Source: Nocardioides baekrokdamisoli
GTDB lineage: Bacteria > Actinomycetota > Actinomycetes > Propionibacteriales > Nocardioidaceae
Direction: 5' to 3'
NCBI RefSeq assembly: GCF_003945325.1
Contig: NZ_AP019307.1
Span: forward strand, 1,922,001-1,986,000
DNA length: 64,000 nucleotides
Positions 31,484 through 40,405 of the stretch are shown one piece after another. Numbering within the stretch: the first letter of the stretch is position 1; the number at the start of each line of letters is the position of its first letter. A program made the translations under genes and the position numbers. A model generated the notes under the pieces. It ran no database searches. It was given only the letters and a program-made list of their open reading frames with translations, and was not told the DNA's origin.

Positions 31484-33082
31484 ATGACAGCAGAACTGAC
31501 GGTCGAGGAGCAGCGTCGCGAGGCGATCACGGCCAAGATCGCCCACATAGATGACCTGCACCAGCAGAGCATTCATGCCGGCGGCGACAAATACATGGTC
31601 CGCCACCACGAGCGCGGCAAGTTCTGGGCGCGCGAGCGCATCGAACTGCTGATCGACGAGGGTTCGGCGTTCCTCGAACTGATGCCGCTGGCCGGTTTCG
31701 GACAGAACCAGTCGCTCGGCGGCGGTGTCGTCACCGGCATCGGTGTCGTCGAGGGCGTCGAGTGCATGATCATCGCCAGCGACCCGACCGTGAAGGGCGG
31801 CACGCTCACCGCGATCGGCCTGAAGAAAGGCTTTCGCGCGAGTCAGATCGCCAAGGAGAACCAGCTCCCGGTGATCAACCTGGTCGAGTCCGGCGGCGCC
31901 GACCTGCCGCACCAGAAGGACATCTTCATCCCGGGCGGCATGGCGTTCCGCAACATCACCAACGCGAGCGCGAACCGGCAGCCGACCATCGCGGTCGTCT
32001 TCGGGAACTGCACTGCCGGCGGCGCGTACATCCCCGGCATGAGCGACTACGTCGTCATGGTCAAGGAGGGCGCCAAGGTGTTCCTCGCCGGCCCGCCGCT
32101 GGTCAAGATGGCGACCGGTGAGGTCTCCGACGATGAGACGCTCGGTGGTGCCGAGATGCACTCGCGCGTCTCCGGTTCCAGTGACTACCTGGCCGAGGAC
32201 GAGAACGATGCGATCCGGATCGCGCGTCGAATCGTCTCCCGCCTCAACTGGCGGAAGAAGGGCTTCGTCCCGCCGGCGACGTTCGCTGACCCGGACCTCG
32301 ACGTCGAGGGCCTGCTCGACGTCATCCCGACCGACCTCAAGGAGCCGTTCGACCCGCGCGAGGTGATCCTGCGGATCGTCGACGGCACCAGTCCCGACAA
32401 CGAGCAGCCGTACGACGAGTTCAAGCCCCTGTACGGCTCCTCGCTCTCCACCGGATGGGCGCGTCTGCACGGTCACCAGATCGGCATCATCGCCAACGCG
32501 CGCGGTGTGCTCTTCTCCCAGGAGGCCCAGAAGGCGGCGCAGTTCATCCAGCTGTGCAACCAGAAGGACACCCCGATCCTGTTCCTGGTCAACACCACCG
32601 GCTACATGGTCGGAGCGGAGTACGAGCAGGGCGGCATCATCAAGCACGGCGCGATGATGGTGAACGCGGTGGCCAACTCGAAGGTCCCGCACCTGACCAT
32701 CAACATCGGTGGCTCGTTCGGCGCCGGCAACTACGGCATGTCGGGCCGTGCGTACGACCCGCGCTTCCTGTTCGCGTGGCCGAACTCGAAGTCGTCCGTG
32801 ATGGGCTCGGAGCAGCTCGCTGGCGTCATGGAGATCGTGTCCCGCGAGGCTGCCGAGAAGAAGGGCGTGCCCTTCAACGAGGAGGAGTTCGCCGGGATCA
32901 AGGCGTTCGTGACCGCCTCCATCGACGAGCAGGCGGTCCCGGAATTCATGTCCGGGATGGTCTACGACGACGGCGTCATCGATCCGCGCGACACCCGTAC
33001 CGTCCTGGCGATCTGCCTGTCGGTCATTGCCAACCTCCCGATCAAGGGCGTCGAAGGCGGCTTCGGCGTCTTCCGAATGTGA
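31484..33082 (+). CDS. acyl-CoA carboxylase beta (carboxyltransferase) subunit, MCC/GCC-like
   Basis: About 532 residues with both carboxyltransferase halves: ESGGADLPHQKDIF and FGNCTAGGAYIPGMSDY (N-half), GSFGAGNYGMSGRAYDPRFLFAWPNSKSSVMG (C-half). These sequences resemble the methylcrotonyl-/geranyl-CoA carboxylase beta type more than propionyl-CoA carboxylase. The ATG at 31484 has GGAGG at 5 nt spacing. An ATG at 31469 overlapping the preceding stop is the alternative. Partner of the biotin-carrying alpha subunit that follows. Confidence 0.9.
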   Translation: MTAELTVEEQRREAITAKIAHIDDLHQQSIHAGGDKYMVRHHERGKFWARERIELLIDEGSAFLELMPLAGFGQNQSLGGGVVTGIGVVEGVECMIIASDPTVKGGTLTAIGLKKGFRASQIAKENQLPVINLVESGGADLPHQKDIFIPGGMAFRNITNASANRQPTIAVVFGNCTAGGAYIPGMSDYVVMVKEGAKVFLAGPPLVKMATGEVSDDETLGGAEMHSRVSGSSDYLAEDENDAIRIARRIVSRLNWRKKGFVPPATFADPDLDVEGLLDVIPTDLKEPFDPREVILRIVDGTSPDNEQPYDEFKPLYGSSLSTGWARLHGHQIGIIANARGVLFSQEAQKAAQFIQLCNQKDTPILFLVNTTGYMVGAEYEQGGIIKHGAMMVNAVANSKVPHLTINIGGSFGAGNYGMSGRAYDPRFLFAWPNSKSSVMGSEQLAGVMEIVSREAAEKKGVPFNEEEFAGIKAFVTASIDEQAVPEFMSGMVYDDGVIDPRDTRTVLAICLSVIANLPIKGVEGGFGVFRM

Positions 33083-33091
33083 AGGACGATC

Positions 33092-35128
33092 ATGACCACC
33101 CTTGTACGTAGTCAAGACTCTGCGCGCCAGATCGGCACCCTCCTGGTGGCGAACCGTGGCGAGATTGCCCGGCGCGTCTTCCGTACGTGTCGCGAACTCG
33201 GCATCCAGACCGTGGCGATCCACTCCGACGCCGACGCCAACATGCCGTTCGTACGCGATGCGGACGTGGCCATCCACCTCCCCGGCAACACTCCTGCCGA
33301 GACCTACCTGCGGGCCGACCTCGTCATCGAGGCCGCCAAGCGGGCAGGCGCCGACGCGATCCACCCGGGCTACGGCTTCCTGTCGGAGAACGCCGCCTTC
33401 GCCCAGGCTGTACGCGATGCGGGCATCGCCTGGATCGGACCGGACCCGTCCTCGATCGAGAGGATGGGCTCGAAGATCGAGTCCAAGAAGCTGATGGAAG
33501 CCGCCGGCGTGCCCGTCCTCGGCAACTTCGTCGCCTCTGGCGACGAAGCAAGCGGGCACGGCGGCGTCGACACGGCGACCGTCGAGGACCTGCCCCTACT
33601 CGTGAAGGCCAGCGCCGGTGGTGGCGGTCGCGGCATGCGGATCGTGCGCGACCTCGACAAGCTCGCCGACGAGATCGCGATCGCCCAGTCCGAGGCCGCG
33701 TCGGCCTTCGGCGACGGCACGGTCTTCGTCGAGCCGTACATCCAGTCCGGTCGCCACATCGAGGTCCAGGTCATGGGCACCGTGGACGGCGCCATCGTCT
33801 TCGGTGAGCGCGACTGCTCGGTCCAGCGTCGTCACCAGAAGGTCATCGAGGAGGCGCCGGCGCCGGCTCTGCCGCAGGCGACCCGTGAGGCGCTGCACGA
33901 AGCTGCCCGCAAGGCCGCCGAGGCCATCGACTACCGCGGCGCCGGGACCGTCGAGTTCCTGTACGACGTCCAGAAGGACCGCTTCTACTTCCTGGAGATG
34001 AACACCCGCCTCCAGGTGGAGCACCCAGTCACCGAGGCCATTTTCGGTGTCGACCTGGTGGCGATGCAGATCGCCGTGGCCGAGGGCCGCTCGCTTGCCA
34101 ACGTCCAAGTCGGTGAGCCCCGCGGCCACGCGATCGAGGTACGCCTCTACGCCGAGGACCCGTCGCACAACTACCAACCCCAGTCGGGCCGGATCACCCG
34201 GTTCGAGGTGCCCGGCATCGTCAGCGAGTTCGAGACGCTGCGCCACGGCGTACGCCTCGACTCCGGGGTCGACAGCGGCGACGAGATCGGTACGTTCTAC
34301 GACGCGATGATCGCCAAGGTCATTGTCTGGGCCGACAACCGCGACGAGGCGCTGCGCCGACTTGCCGCCGCGTTGGCGAATGCCGAGATCCACGGTCTCA
34401 AGACCAACCGCGACCTGCTCGTCAACCTGCTCCGCGACCCGGTCGTCACCGGTGCCACGATGGAGACGACCTGGCTCGACGGCGCGGATCTCGCTCAGCT
34501 CGGCGCCAGCCCCGTCGATGCCGACGCGCTTGCACTGTCCGGCTTGGCCGCATCGGTGGCACTCGCCGAGTACGCCCGCGCCCACTCGACGTACCAGTCG
34601 AGGATCCCGGCCGGCTTCCGCAACGTGCCCTCGCAGCCGCAGACCACCGGGTTCCTGGTGGGGGATGAGGACTTCGACGTCCGCTGGTACGGCGGGCGCG
34701 CGTACACCTCGCCGGACCTCACGACCACCAAGGTGATCTCGGCCGCTGCGGATGCGGTCGTCCTGGAGACCGACGGCGTACGCCGGGCGTTCGTGGTCCA
34801 TCTCGACGGCGCCCATGTCGACGTCGAATCGGCGCTCGGACACGTGGCGCTCAAGCGTCGGCCGCGGTTCATCGACCCCGCCACCCAGGTGGCGGTCGGA
34901 TCGTTGCTCGCTCCGATGCCTGGCAGCGTCATCTCGATCCGCGCCGCGGTCGGCGACCGGGTCGAGGAAGGTCAGCCCCTCGTGGTCATGGAAGCCATGA
35001 AGATGCAGCACACCATCGCCGCGCCGTACGCCGGCACGGTCACCGAACTGGACGTCCGCGAGGGCAGCCAGGTGGACGCCGGCGCGGTGCTGGCCGTCGT
35101 CACGCCCGATGAGGAGTCAGCCGAATGA
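33092..35128 (+). CDS. acyl-CoA carboxylase alpha subunit (biotin carboxylase + biotin carrier)
   Basis: 678 residues. Biotin carboxylase domain at about 15-460 (VANRGEIARRVFRTCRELG, KASAGGGGRGM ATP-grasp loop, EMNTRLQVEHPVTE), a linker/BT domain, and a C-terminal biotinyl domain with VVMEAMKMQHTI near residue 632-643 carrying the biotinylated Lys. It follows the beta subunit by 9 bp after GAAGGA and forms the holoenzyme with it. Stop overlaps the next start (ATGA). Confidence 0.94.
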   Translation: MTTLVRSQDSARQIGTLLVANRGEIARRVFRTCRELGIQTVAIHSDADANMPFVRDADVAIHLPGNTPAETYLRADLVIEAAKRAGADAIHPGYGFLSENAAFAQAVRDAGIAWIGPDPSSIERMGSKIESKKLMEAAGVPVLGNFVASGDEASGHGGVDTATVEDLPLLVKASAGGGGRGMRIVRDLDKLADEIAIAQSEAASAFGDGTVFVEPYIQSGRHIEVQVMGTVDGAIVFGERDCSVQRRHQKVIEEAPAPALPQATREALHEAARKAAEAIDYRGAGTVEFLYDVQKDRFYFLEMNTRLQVEHPVTEAIFGVDLVAMQIAVAEGRSLANVQVGEPRGHAIEVRLYAEDPSHNYQPQSGRITRFEVPGIVSEFETLRHGVRLDSGVDSGDEIGTFYDAMIAKVIVWADNRDEALRRLAAALANAEIHGLKTNRDLLVNLLRDPVVTGATMETTWLDGADLAQLGASPVDADALALSGLAASVALAEYARAHSTYQSRIPAGFRNVPSQPQTTGFLVGDEDFDVRWYGGRAYTSPDLTTTKVISAAADAVVLETDGVRRAFVVHLDGAHVDVESALGHVALKRRPRFIDPATQVAVGSLLAPMPGSVISIRAAVGDRVEEGQPLVVMEAMKMQHTIAAPYAGTVTELDVREGSQVDAGAVLAVVTPDEESAE

Positions 35129-36288
35129 CCAGCTTTAGTGAGACCGACGAGCGCCTCGCGCTGCGGGAGTCCGTCAAGGGCATCGCCGGCAAGTACGGCC
35201 ACGCGTACATCGAGAAGCAGGCCAAGGAAGGTGGCAAGACCACTGACCTGTGGCTCGACATGGGACGCAACGGCTTCCTCGGGGTGAACATCCCCGAGGA
35301 GTACGGCGGCGGTGGCGGCGGGATGGCCGACCTAGCCGCAGTCCTCGAGGAGACGTCGGCCGCTGGCGCCCCGCTGCTGATGATGGTGGTCTCGCCTGCC
35401 ATCTGCGGCTCGATCATCAACCGCTGCGGCACCGAGGAGCAGAAGAAGCGCTGGCTGCCGGCCATCGCCGACGGCTCGCTGCTGATGGCCTTCGGCATCA
35501 CCGAGGCCGACGCCGGCTCGAACGCCCACAACATCACCACCACCGCGACGCGTGACGGCGACGGCTGGGTTCTCAACGGGCAGAAGACCTTCATCTCGGG
35601 TGTGGACGAGGCCCAGTCGATCCTCATCGTGTCGCGTACCGCCGATGCCAGGACCGGCAAACTCAAGCCGGCGCTTTTCGTCGTCCCGACGGATTCGGAG
35701 GGCTTCAGCAAGCAGGTCATCCCGATGGGCTGGTCCGCTCCGGAGAAGCAGTTCACGCTGTTCCTGGACAGCGTACGCGTCCCCCACGACGCGCTCGTCG
35801 GTGACGAGGACGGCGGCATCTGGCAGCTCTTCGCGGGACTCAACCCCGAGCGCATCATGGGCGCCGCGCTGTCGTGCGGCATGGCACGGTACGCACTGGA
35901 CAAGGCCGTGACGTACGCCAAGATCCGCTCGGTCTGGAAGGACCAGCCGATCGGTGCTCACCAGGGCATCCAGCACCCGCTGGCGAAGGTCAAGATCGAA
36001 CTCGAGCAGGCACGTCTGTTGTGGCAGAAAGCCGCGGCGCTCTACGACGCCGGCGACGACTTCGGAGCCGGCGAGTACGCCAACATGGCCAAGTACGCCG
36101 GCGGCGAGATCGCCTGCAATGCGGCCGATGTCGCGGTGCACACCCATGGCGGGAACGGCCTCACGGTCGAGTACGGCCTGGCGAACATGCTGGTCGCAGC
36201 TCGACTCGGCCGGATCGCTCCGGTCAGTCGGGAGATGATCCTCAACTTCATCGCCATGCACTCGTTGGGCTTGCCGAAGTCGTACTGA
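35125..36288 (+). CDS. acyl-CoA dehydrogenase family protein, last gene of the operon
   Basis: 387 residues with IPEEYGGGGGGM, FGITEADAGSNAHN and FISGVDEAQS segments. The end reads THGGNGLTVEYGLANMLVAARLGRIAPVSREM, so the usual YxGTxEI motif is APVSREM. The FAD fold looks intact but the active site differs, and it may act on an unusual substrate. ATGA overlap with the carboxylase gene. A strong hairpin 8 bp downstream ends the operon. Confidence 0.88.
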   Translation: MTSFSETDERLALRESVKGIAGKYGHAYIEKQAKEGGKTTDLWLDMGRNGFLGVNIPEEYGGGGGGMADLAAVLEETSAAGAPLLMMVVSPAICGSIINRCGTEEQKKRWLPAIADGSLLMAFGITEADAGSNAHNITTTATRDGDGWVLNGQKTFISGVDEAQSILIVSRTADARTGKLKPALFVVPTDSEGFSKQVIPMGWSAPEKQFTLFLDSVRVPHDALVGDEDGGIWQLFAGLNPERIMGAALSCGMARYALDKAVTYAKIRSVWKDQPIGAHQGIQHPLAKVKIELEQARLLWQKAAALYDAGDDFGAGEYANMAKYAGGEIACNAADVAVHTHGGNGLTVEYGLANMLVAARLGRIAPVSREMILNFIAMHSLGLPKSY

Positions 36289-36296
36289 TCAGCTCG

Positions 36297-36338
36297 TGTG
36301 CGCACCAGCGCGCGCCATGGCACCGGCTGGTGCGCACA
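36297..36338. terminator. 13-bp perfect inverted repeat after the operon
   Basis: TGTGCGCACCAGC (36297-36309) pairs exactly with GCTGGTGCGCACA (36326-36338), loop 16 nt. It lies between the forward operon and the reverse-strand RDD gene and can terminate both. Confidence 0.75.
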
Positions 36339-36358
36339 AGGCGCTGCAACGGGGTCGG

Positions 36359-36905
36359 TCAGACCTTCTGGGCCTCGATCACGACCGTGCCGACGATCAT
36401 GTCCGCGAAGGTCTGGTGCTTCTTGTCCCACAGCGGCCAGAAGTAGCCGATGTAGCACGGGAGCGCGTCGAGGATGTGAAGGAGCGCGCGACCCAGGGCA
36501 AGCCAGGCTCCGATCGGCTGACCGTTGTCCTCGCGGATCAGTTTGATGCCGACGATCCCCTTGCCGAGGGAGTAGCCGGTGCGGCCCTGTCTGATCATCA
36601 GGTTCCAGATGCCGAAGGCGAGACCAGCGACGACACCGATGATGATCAGGACGATCGCAAGGCCGAGCATGCCACCGGACAGGTCGAACTTCATGGTCGG
36701 CTCGGTGTAGGCGTAGCCGTCCGAATACCGAGTCACCGTCTGATCGGTGTGCAGGTGGCTGAAGATCATGATGTAGCCCACCCACAGCGGCGCGACGGCG
36801 AGCGAGCTGAACAGCCCGTCCAGCAAGTGCGCCGAGGCGCAGGCCCCAGTGCGCGTACGTCGTGGACAGCGGCGGTGGGGGTGGCGGAACGGCGAAGTCG
36901 GTCAT
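36359..36905 (-). pseudogene. RDD family membrane protein with an apparent frameshift
   Basis: The ATG at 36905 encodes MTDFAVPPPPPPLSTTYAHWGLRLGA, the usual Pro-rich start and WGxRxGA entry of an RDD domain. The continuation LLDGLFSSLAVAPLWVGYIMIF through GRTGYSLGKGIVGIKLIRED and HQTFADMIVGTVVIEA is in another frame beginning at 36826. Removing one C (or adding two bases) near 36827 joins them into a normal protein of about 180 residues with three to four membrane segments. It is either a real mutation, programmed slippage, or a sequencing error. Confidence 0.7.
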
Positions 36906-36965
36906 GCGGGTCATTGTGTCCGACCACGCGGCGGCGTGGGACCCAGATACGCTGCACCGGTGGGG

Positions 36966-38090
36966 ATGTCCGAGCGATGGGATCGCTATCAGCGCACCCA
37001 TCCGTGGATCGGATTCCCGCTGAGCGTGGTCTACAAGTTCTTCGATGACTCGGGGAACTACTTGGCCGCGATCGTCACCTACTACGCCTTCATCGCGATC
37101 TTCCCGTTGTTGCTGTTGGGGGCGTCGATCCTGGGCTTCTTCCTGCGTGGCAACGAGGACCTCCAGAACCAGTTGCTGAACTCCGCCCTGAGCCAGTTCC
37201 CGATCATCGGCAACGATCTCAAGGCTCAGAGGTTGCATGGCTCCACGGTCGGTGTGATCGTCGGCGCGGTGGCCGCCACGTACGGTGCGCTCGGCCTCGG
37301 GCAGGCGATCCAGAACACCGTGAACATCGCGTGGTCGGTGCCGAAGAACAGCCGCTTCAACCCGATCGTCACCCGCCTGCGGAGCCTGGTGATGCTGGCC
37401 ACTGCTGGGCTTGCGCTGCTGATCGGATCGATCCTCGCCACGCTCGCGACGGACACGAAGGTCTGGGGAACTTCCCTGTCCGCGCCGATCAGTTGGGCCT
37501 TGTCGTTCGTCTCGCTGCTGCTGACCGGGTGCGTGCTGACGCTGCTCTTCCGGATGGCGACCACGCGTGAACATCCGCTGCGCAACGCGGCCCCCGGTGC
37601 CTTCTTCTTCGCACTGTCCTGGTTGGGCCTGCAGTGGATCGGCGCGTTCTACGTCGAACACGTCATCCGGGGCGCGTCCGGAATGAACAAGGACTTCGGC
37701 TTCGTCCTCGGGTTGATGGTCTTCATCTATCTGGCGGCGATCTTCAGCGTGATCGGCGTCGAGATCAACGTGGTCCTCGCACGGCGACTCTGGCCGCGGG
37801 CCCTGCTGACACCGTTCACCGACAAGGTGGACCTCACCGACGCCGACCGCCGGGCGTACGCCTCCTATGTGCTGATGCAGCGACACAAGGGGTTCCAGAC
37901 CATCGCGGTCTCGTTCGACGGCCGCGACGGCACCACGTACGACGTCGTCATGGACCCCACCTGGATGCAGAAGGTGGGGCGCACCGTACGCCGCCGCACC
38001 GGAGCAGGATTCAAACGCAGCCGCATTCCCGACGACCATTTCGGGCCGCACGAATCGTTCGGCCCCAGTGAAGGAGACCCCCGTGAGTGA
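36966..38090 (+). CDS. YihY/BrkB family inner-membrane protein
   Basis: 374 residues with about six membrane segments (around residues 35-60, 88-120, 140-170, 180-210, 220-245 and 255-285) and the family pattern LAAIVTYYAFIAIFPLLLL near the N terminus and GFVLGLMVFIYLAAIFSVIGVEIN near the last helix. A charged cytoplasmic tail follows. Function of the family is not settled (earlier called ribonuclease BN in error). The ATG at 36966 is chosen; a GTG two codons upstream is possible. It overlaps the next gene by 8 bp. Confidence 0.85.
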   Translation: MSERWDRYQRTHPWIGFPLSVVYKFFDDSGNYLAAIVTYYAFIAIFPLLLLGASILGFFLRGNEDLQNQLLNSALSQFPIIGNDLKAQRLHGSTVGVIVGAVAATYGALGLGQAIQNTVNIAWSVPKNSRFNPIVTRLRSLVMLATAGLALLIGSILATLATDTKVWGTSLSAPISWALSFVSLLLTGCVLTLLFRMATTREHPLRNAAPGAFFFALSWLGLQWIGAFYVEHVIRGASGMNKDFGFVLGLMVFIYLAAIFSVIGVEINVVLARRLWPRALLTPFTDKVDLTDADRRAYASYVLMQRHKGFQTIAVSFDGRDGTTYDVVMDPTWMQKVGRTVRRRTGAGFKRSRIPDDHFGPHESFGPSEGDPRE

Positions 38091-38826
38091 ACTCGTCCAC
38101 CTGAGCGTTGCCGACGGCATCGGCACGATCACTCTCGACTCCCAACACAACCGCAACGCGTTGTCGCGCCAGCTCGTGACCGAGCTGTTCGACGCGCTCG
38201 CGGCCGCCGAGGCCGATGAACATGTCACCGTGATCGTCCTCGCCGCCGAGGGCAAGGTCTTCTGCTCCGGCGCGGATCTGTCCGAAGCCGGGTCCGGTGA
38301 CATGACCGAGGGCCTGCGCGCCATCAACCTCCTCCAGCGCACGATCGCGACGTCGGCCAAGCCGGTGGTGGCCCGGATCCAGGGCCCGGTACGCGCCGGC
38401 GGCCTCGGCATCGTGGCCGCGACCGACATCGCCATTGCCTCGTCGGCGGTGACTTTCGCGTTGACTGAGGTCCGGCTGGGGCTGGCTGCGTACTCGATCT
38501 CGTTGTCGATCCTCCCGAAGATGGCACCTCGTGCCGCGTCCTACACCTTCCTCTCGGGTGCGACGTTCACCGCGGCTGAGGCAGCCGAATGGGGCCTCAT
38601 CACGACAGCGGCCGATGATCTGGACGCCGAGGTCGGCCGCGTGGTCGGCGAACTCTCGCAGGGTGCGCCGTCCGGACTGCGCGAGACGAAGAAGCTGCTC
38701 AACGCCGACCTGGTCGCGCGGATCGATGCGCTGGGTGAGGAGATGGCGACGTCGTCGGCCGCACTGTTCGCCTCGGATGAGGCTCGGGCCGCGATGACGG
38801 CCTTCTTCAGCCGGCCCAAGGGCTGA
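38083..38826 (+). CDS. enoyl-CoA hydratase/isomerase family protein
   Basis: 247-residue crotonase. Oxyanion-hole segments are present (VFCSGADLSEAG and GPVRAGGLGIVAATDI). At the first catalytic Glu position (GGGxE in hydratases) there is Gly (GGLGI). The second Glu is kept (FALTEVRLGL). So it may be an isomerase or a hydratase with altered activity. The GTG start at 38083 has AAGGAG 7 nt upstream inside the end of the yihY gene. It could supply the hydratase step missing from the 27-36 kb operon. Confidence 0.85.
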   Translation: MSELVHLSVADGIGTITLDSQHNRNALSRQLVTELFDALAAAEADEHVTVIVLAAEGKVFCSGADLSEAGSGDMTEGLRAINLLQRTIATSAKPVVARIQGPVRAGGLGIVAATDIAIASSAVTFALTEVRLGLAAYSISLSILPKMAPRAASYTFLSGATFTAAEAAEWGLITTAADDLDAEVGRVVGELSQGAPSGLRETKKLLNADLVARIDALGEEMATSSAALFASDEARAAMTAFFSRPKG

Positions 38827-38910
38827 CGAGCGAGGCTGAATGCCGCGCTCGCGCGGGCAATCGTGCCGAGCGAGGAGGTCCCGCCGCGGAAGGCGGCAGT
38901 CGTAGTCGAC

Positions 38911-40353
38911 TCAGGCGACCAACGTCCGTCTAGGTGTCGTGAGACCCTTCGGGAGATCCAGCGTCTCGCGCCACGCGGCGGCGATCCGGGTCACGGCCTC
39001 GGTCATCGTCTCCGGCGGCAGTGCGTACGGCACTCGCAGGTAACGGTCCATGCCGCCCTCGGGCGCGAAGGCTGGTCCGGGCGTCAGCAGTACGCCGTGT
39101 CGGGTCGCCTCGCGGGCCAAGGCCGACGCCCCTGACTCCGGCAGCTCGCACCACAGGCTCAGGCCGCCGCGTGGCCGGGCCACCCGCCAGTCGGGCAGGT
39201 GGGTGGCGAGCGCGGAGAGCGCAGCGTCGCGGGAGGCGCGCAAGGTCGTACGCCGGTGGGCCAGGGTCTCCTCGCGGCTCTGCAACAGCTCGATGGCCAC
39301 CAGTTGCTCGAACACGGGCGTCCCGAGATCGAGGCTCAGACGCGCGCCGATGAGGGCGTCCATCCGGTCTCGGGGAGCGCGGATCCACCCGACCCTGAGG
39401 CCACCCCAGTAGCCCTTGCTCATGCTGCCGAGCGTGATCGTGTCGGCGGCGTACGCGGCGAATGGCCGCGGCAACGGGCCACCGTCGAGATCGACGTCGA
39501 GCATTGATTCGTCGACCACGGCGGTGGTGCGGCCGCGTACGAGCTCGCGGGCGACGATGTCGCGGGCCTCGTCACCGATCAGTGCTCCGGTCGGGTTGTG
39601 GAAGTCCGGCACGAGGTAGGCGAGTCGAGGGCTGACCTGCCGGATCGTCGCGGCCATCGTCGTGGGATCCCAGCCGCGGTCGGAGGTGTCCACGCCGACG
39701 ACGCGTGCGCCCGCCTCGGTGAGAGCCGCGATCGCGTTCGGATAGGTCGGGCTCTCGACCACGACCCGGTCGCCTGCGGACAGCAGGGCCCGAGCGGCGA
39801 CCGCGAGTCCGGCCAGTGCGCCCGGGACGACCAGGATCTGATCGGCGGACGTCGGCACGCCACGATCGGTGAAGGTCGCCGCCACCAGTTCGCGCAGACT
39901 CGGCAGCCCACTGGGGTAGTAGCCCGTCCCGCCGAGGTACGGAGCGAGCTCGGCCGTGGCGCGCTCGTACGCCCGCATCAGCCCGGGGCCGGGTGAGGGC
40001 GCGGCGCAGGTGAGGTCGATGACGTCGCCCGCGACGACTCCGCCGTCGGTGGGCCGCAACAAGTGGTCGCCGCGGTGGGTGTCGGACTGCGGGAGGACCG
40101 CGACGGACCCGGAGCCCTGACGTGATTCCAGGAAGCCGAGCTCGCGCAGCAGTGCGTACGCGCGGGCGACGGTCGTGCGGCTGACGCCGAGGGCTTCGGT
40201 CAGCTCGCGCTCGCTCGGGAGGCGGATGCCCGTGGGGATGCGGCCGGCGATGATCAGGTCGCGCAGTCCATGGGCGACGCCCTCGTACGCCGGCGATCGG
40301 TCGAAGTCGCCGATCAAGGCGGCCACCCGAGTGGCATTGAGCACACGCTTCAT
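38911..40353 (-). CDS. MocR/PdxR-type regulator (GntR HTH + aminotransferase domain)
   Basis: 480 residues. N-terminal GntR winged helix (about 15-80: IIAGRIPTGIRLPSERELTEALGVSRTTVARAYALLRELGFLE) joined to a fold-type I aminotransferase-like domain with SMSKGYWGGLRVGW, where Lys would bind PLP, and LVPDFHNPTG. Such regulators sense PLP, amino acids or related amines and commonly control an adjacent divergent gene. Here the divergent gene is a YczE-type membrane protein, as for MocR/yczE pairs elsewhere. The ATG at 40353 is given; another in-frame start lies at 40371 within an operator. Confidence 0.9.
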   Translation of the reverse strand: MKRVLNATRVAALIGDFDRSPAYEGVAHGLRDLIIAGRIPTGIRLPSERELTEALGVSRTTVARAYALLRELGFLESRQGSGSVAVLPQSDTHRGDHLLRPTDGGVVAGDVIDLTCAAPSPGPGLMRAYERATAELAPYLGGTGYYPSGLPSLRELVAATFTDRGVPTSADQILVVPGALAGLAVAARALLSAGDRVVVESPTYPNAIAALTEAGARVVGVDTSDRGWDPTTMAATIRQVSPRLAYLVPDFHNPTGALIGDEARDIVARELVRGRTTAVVDESMLDVDLDGGPLPRPFAAYAADTITLGSMSKGYWGGLRVGWIRAPRDRMDALIGARLSLDLGTPVFEQLVAIELLQSREETLAHRRTTLRASRDAALSALATHLPDWRVARPRGGLSLWCELPESGASALAREATRHGVLLTPGPAFAPEGGMDRYLRVPYALPPETMTEAVTRIAAAWRETLDLPKGLTTPRRTLVA

Positions 40354-40396
40354 GAGGCCAGTATGCCTCAAGTGGCTATTTCAAGAAAGGCCACTT
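40354..40396. promoter_or_regulatory. two inverted repeats between the MocR and yczE-type genes
   Basis: GAGGC-N6-GCCTC (40354-40369) and AAGTGGC-N13-GCCACTT (40370-40396) abut each other in the 52-bp divergent gap. They fill almost the whole intergenic region, as expected for a MocR operator covering both promoters. Confidence 0.65.
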
Positions 40397-40405
40397 CGAG
40401 ATTTC

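Noticed and set aside
31451..33559. 702-codon reverse frame opposite the carboxylase genes
   Set aside because: Antisense shadow of the well-conserved carboxyltransferase and biotin carboxylase genes.
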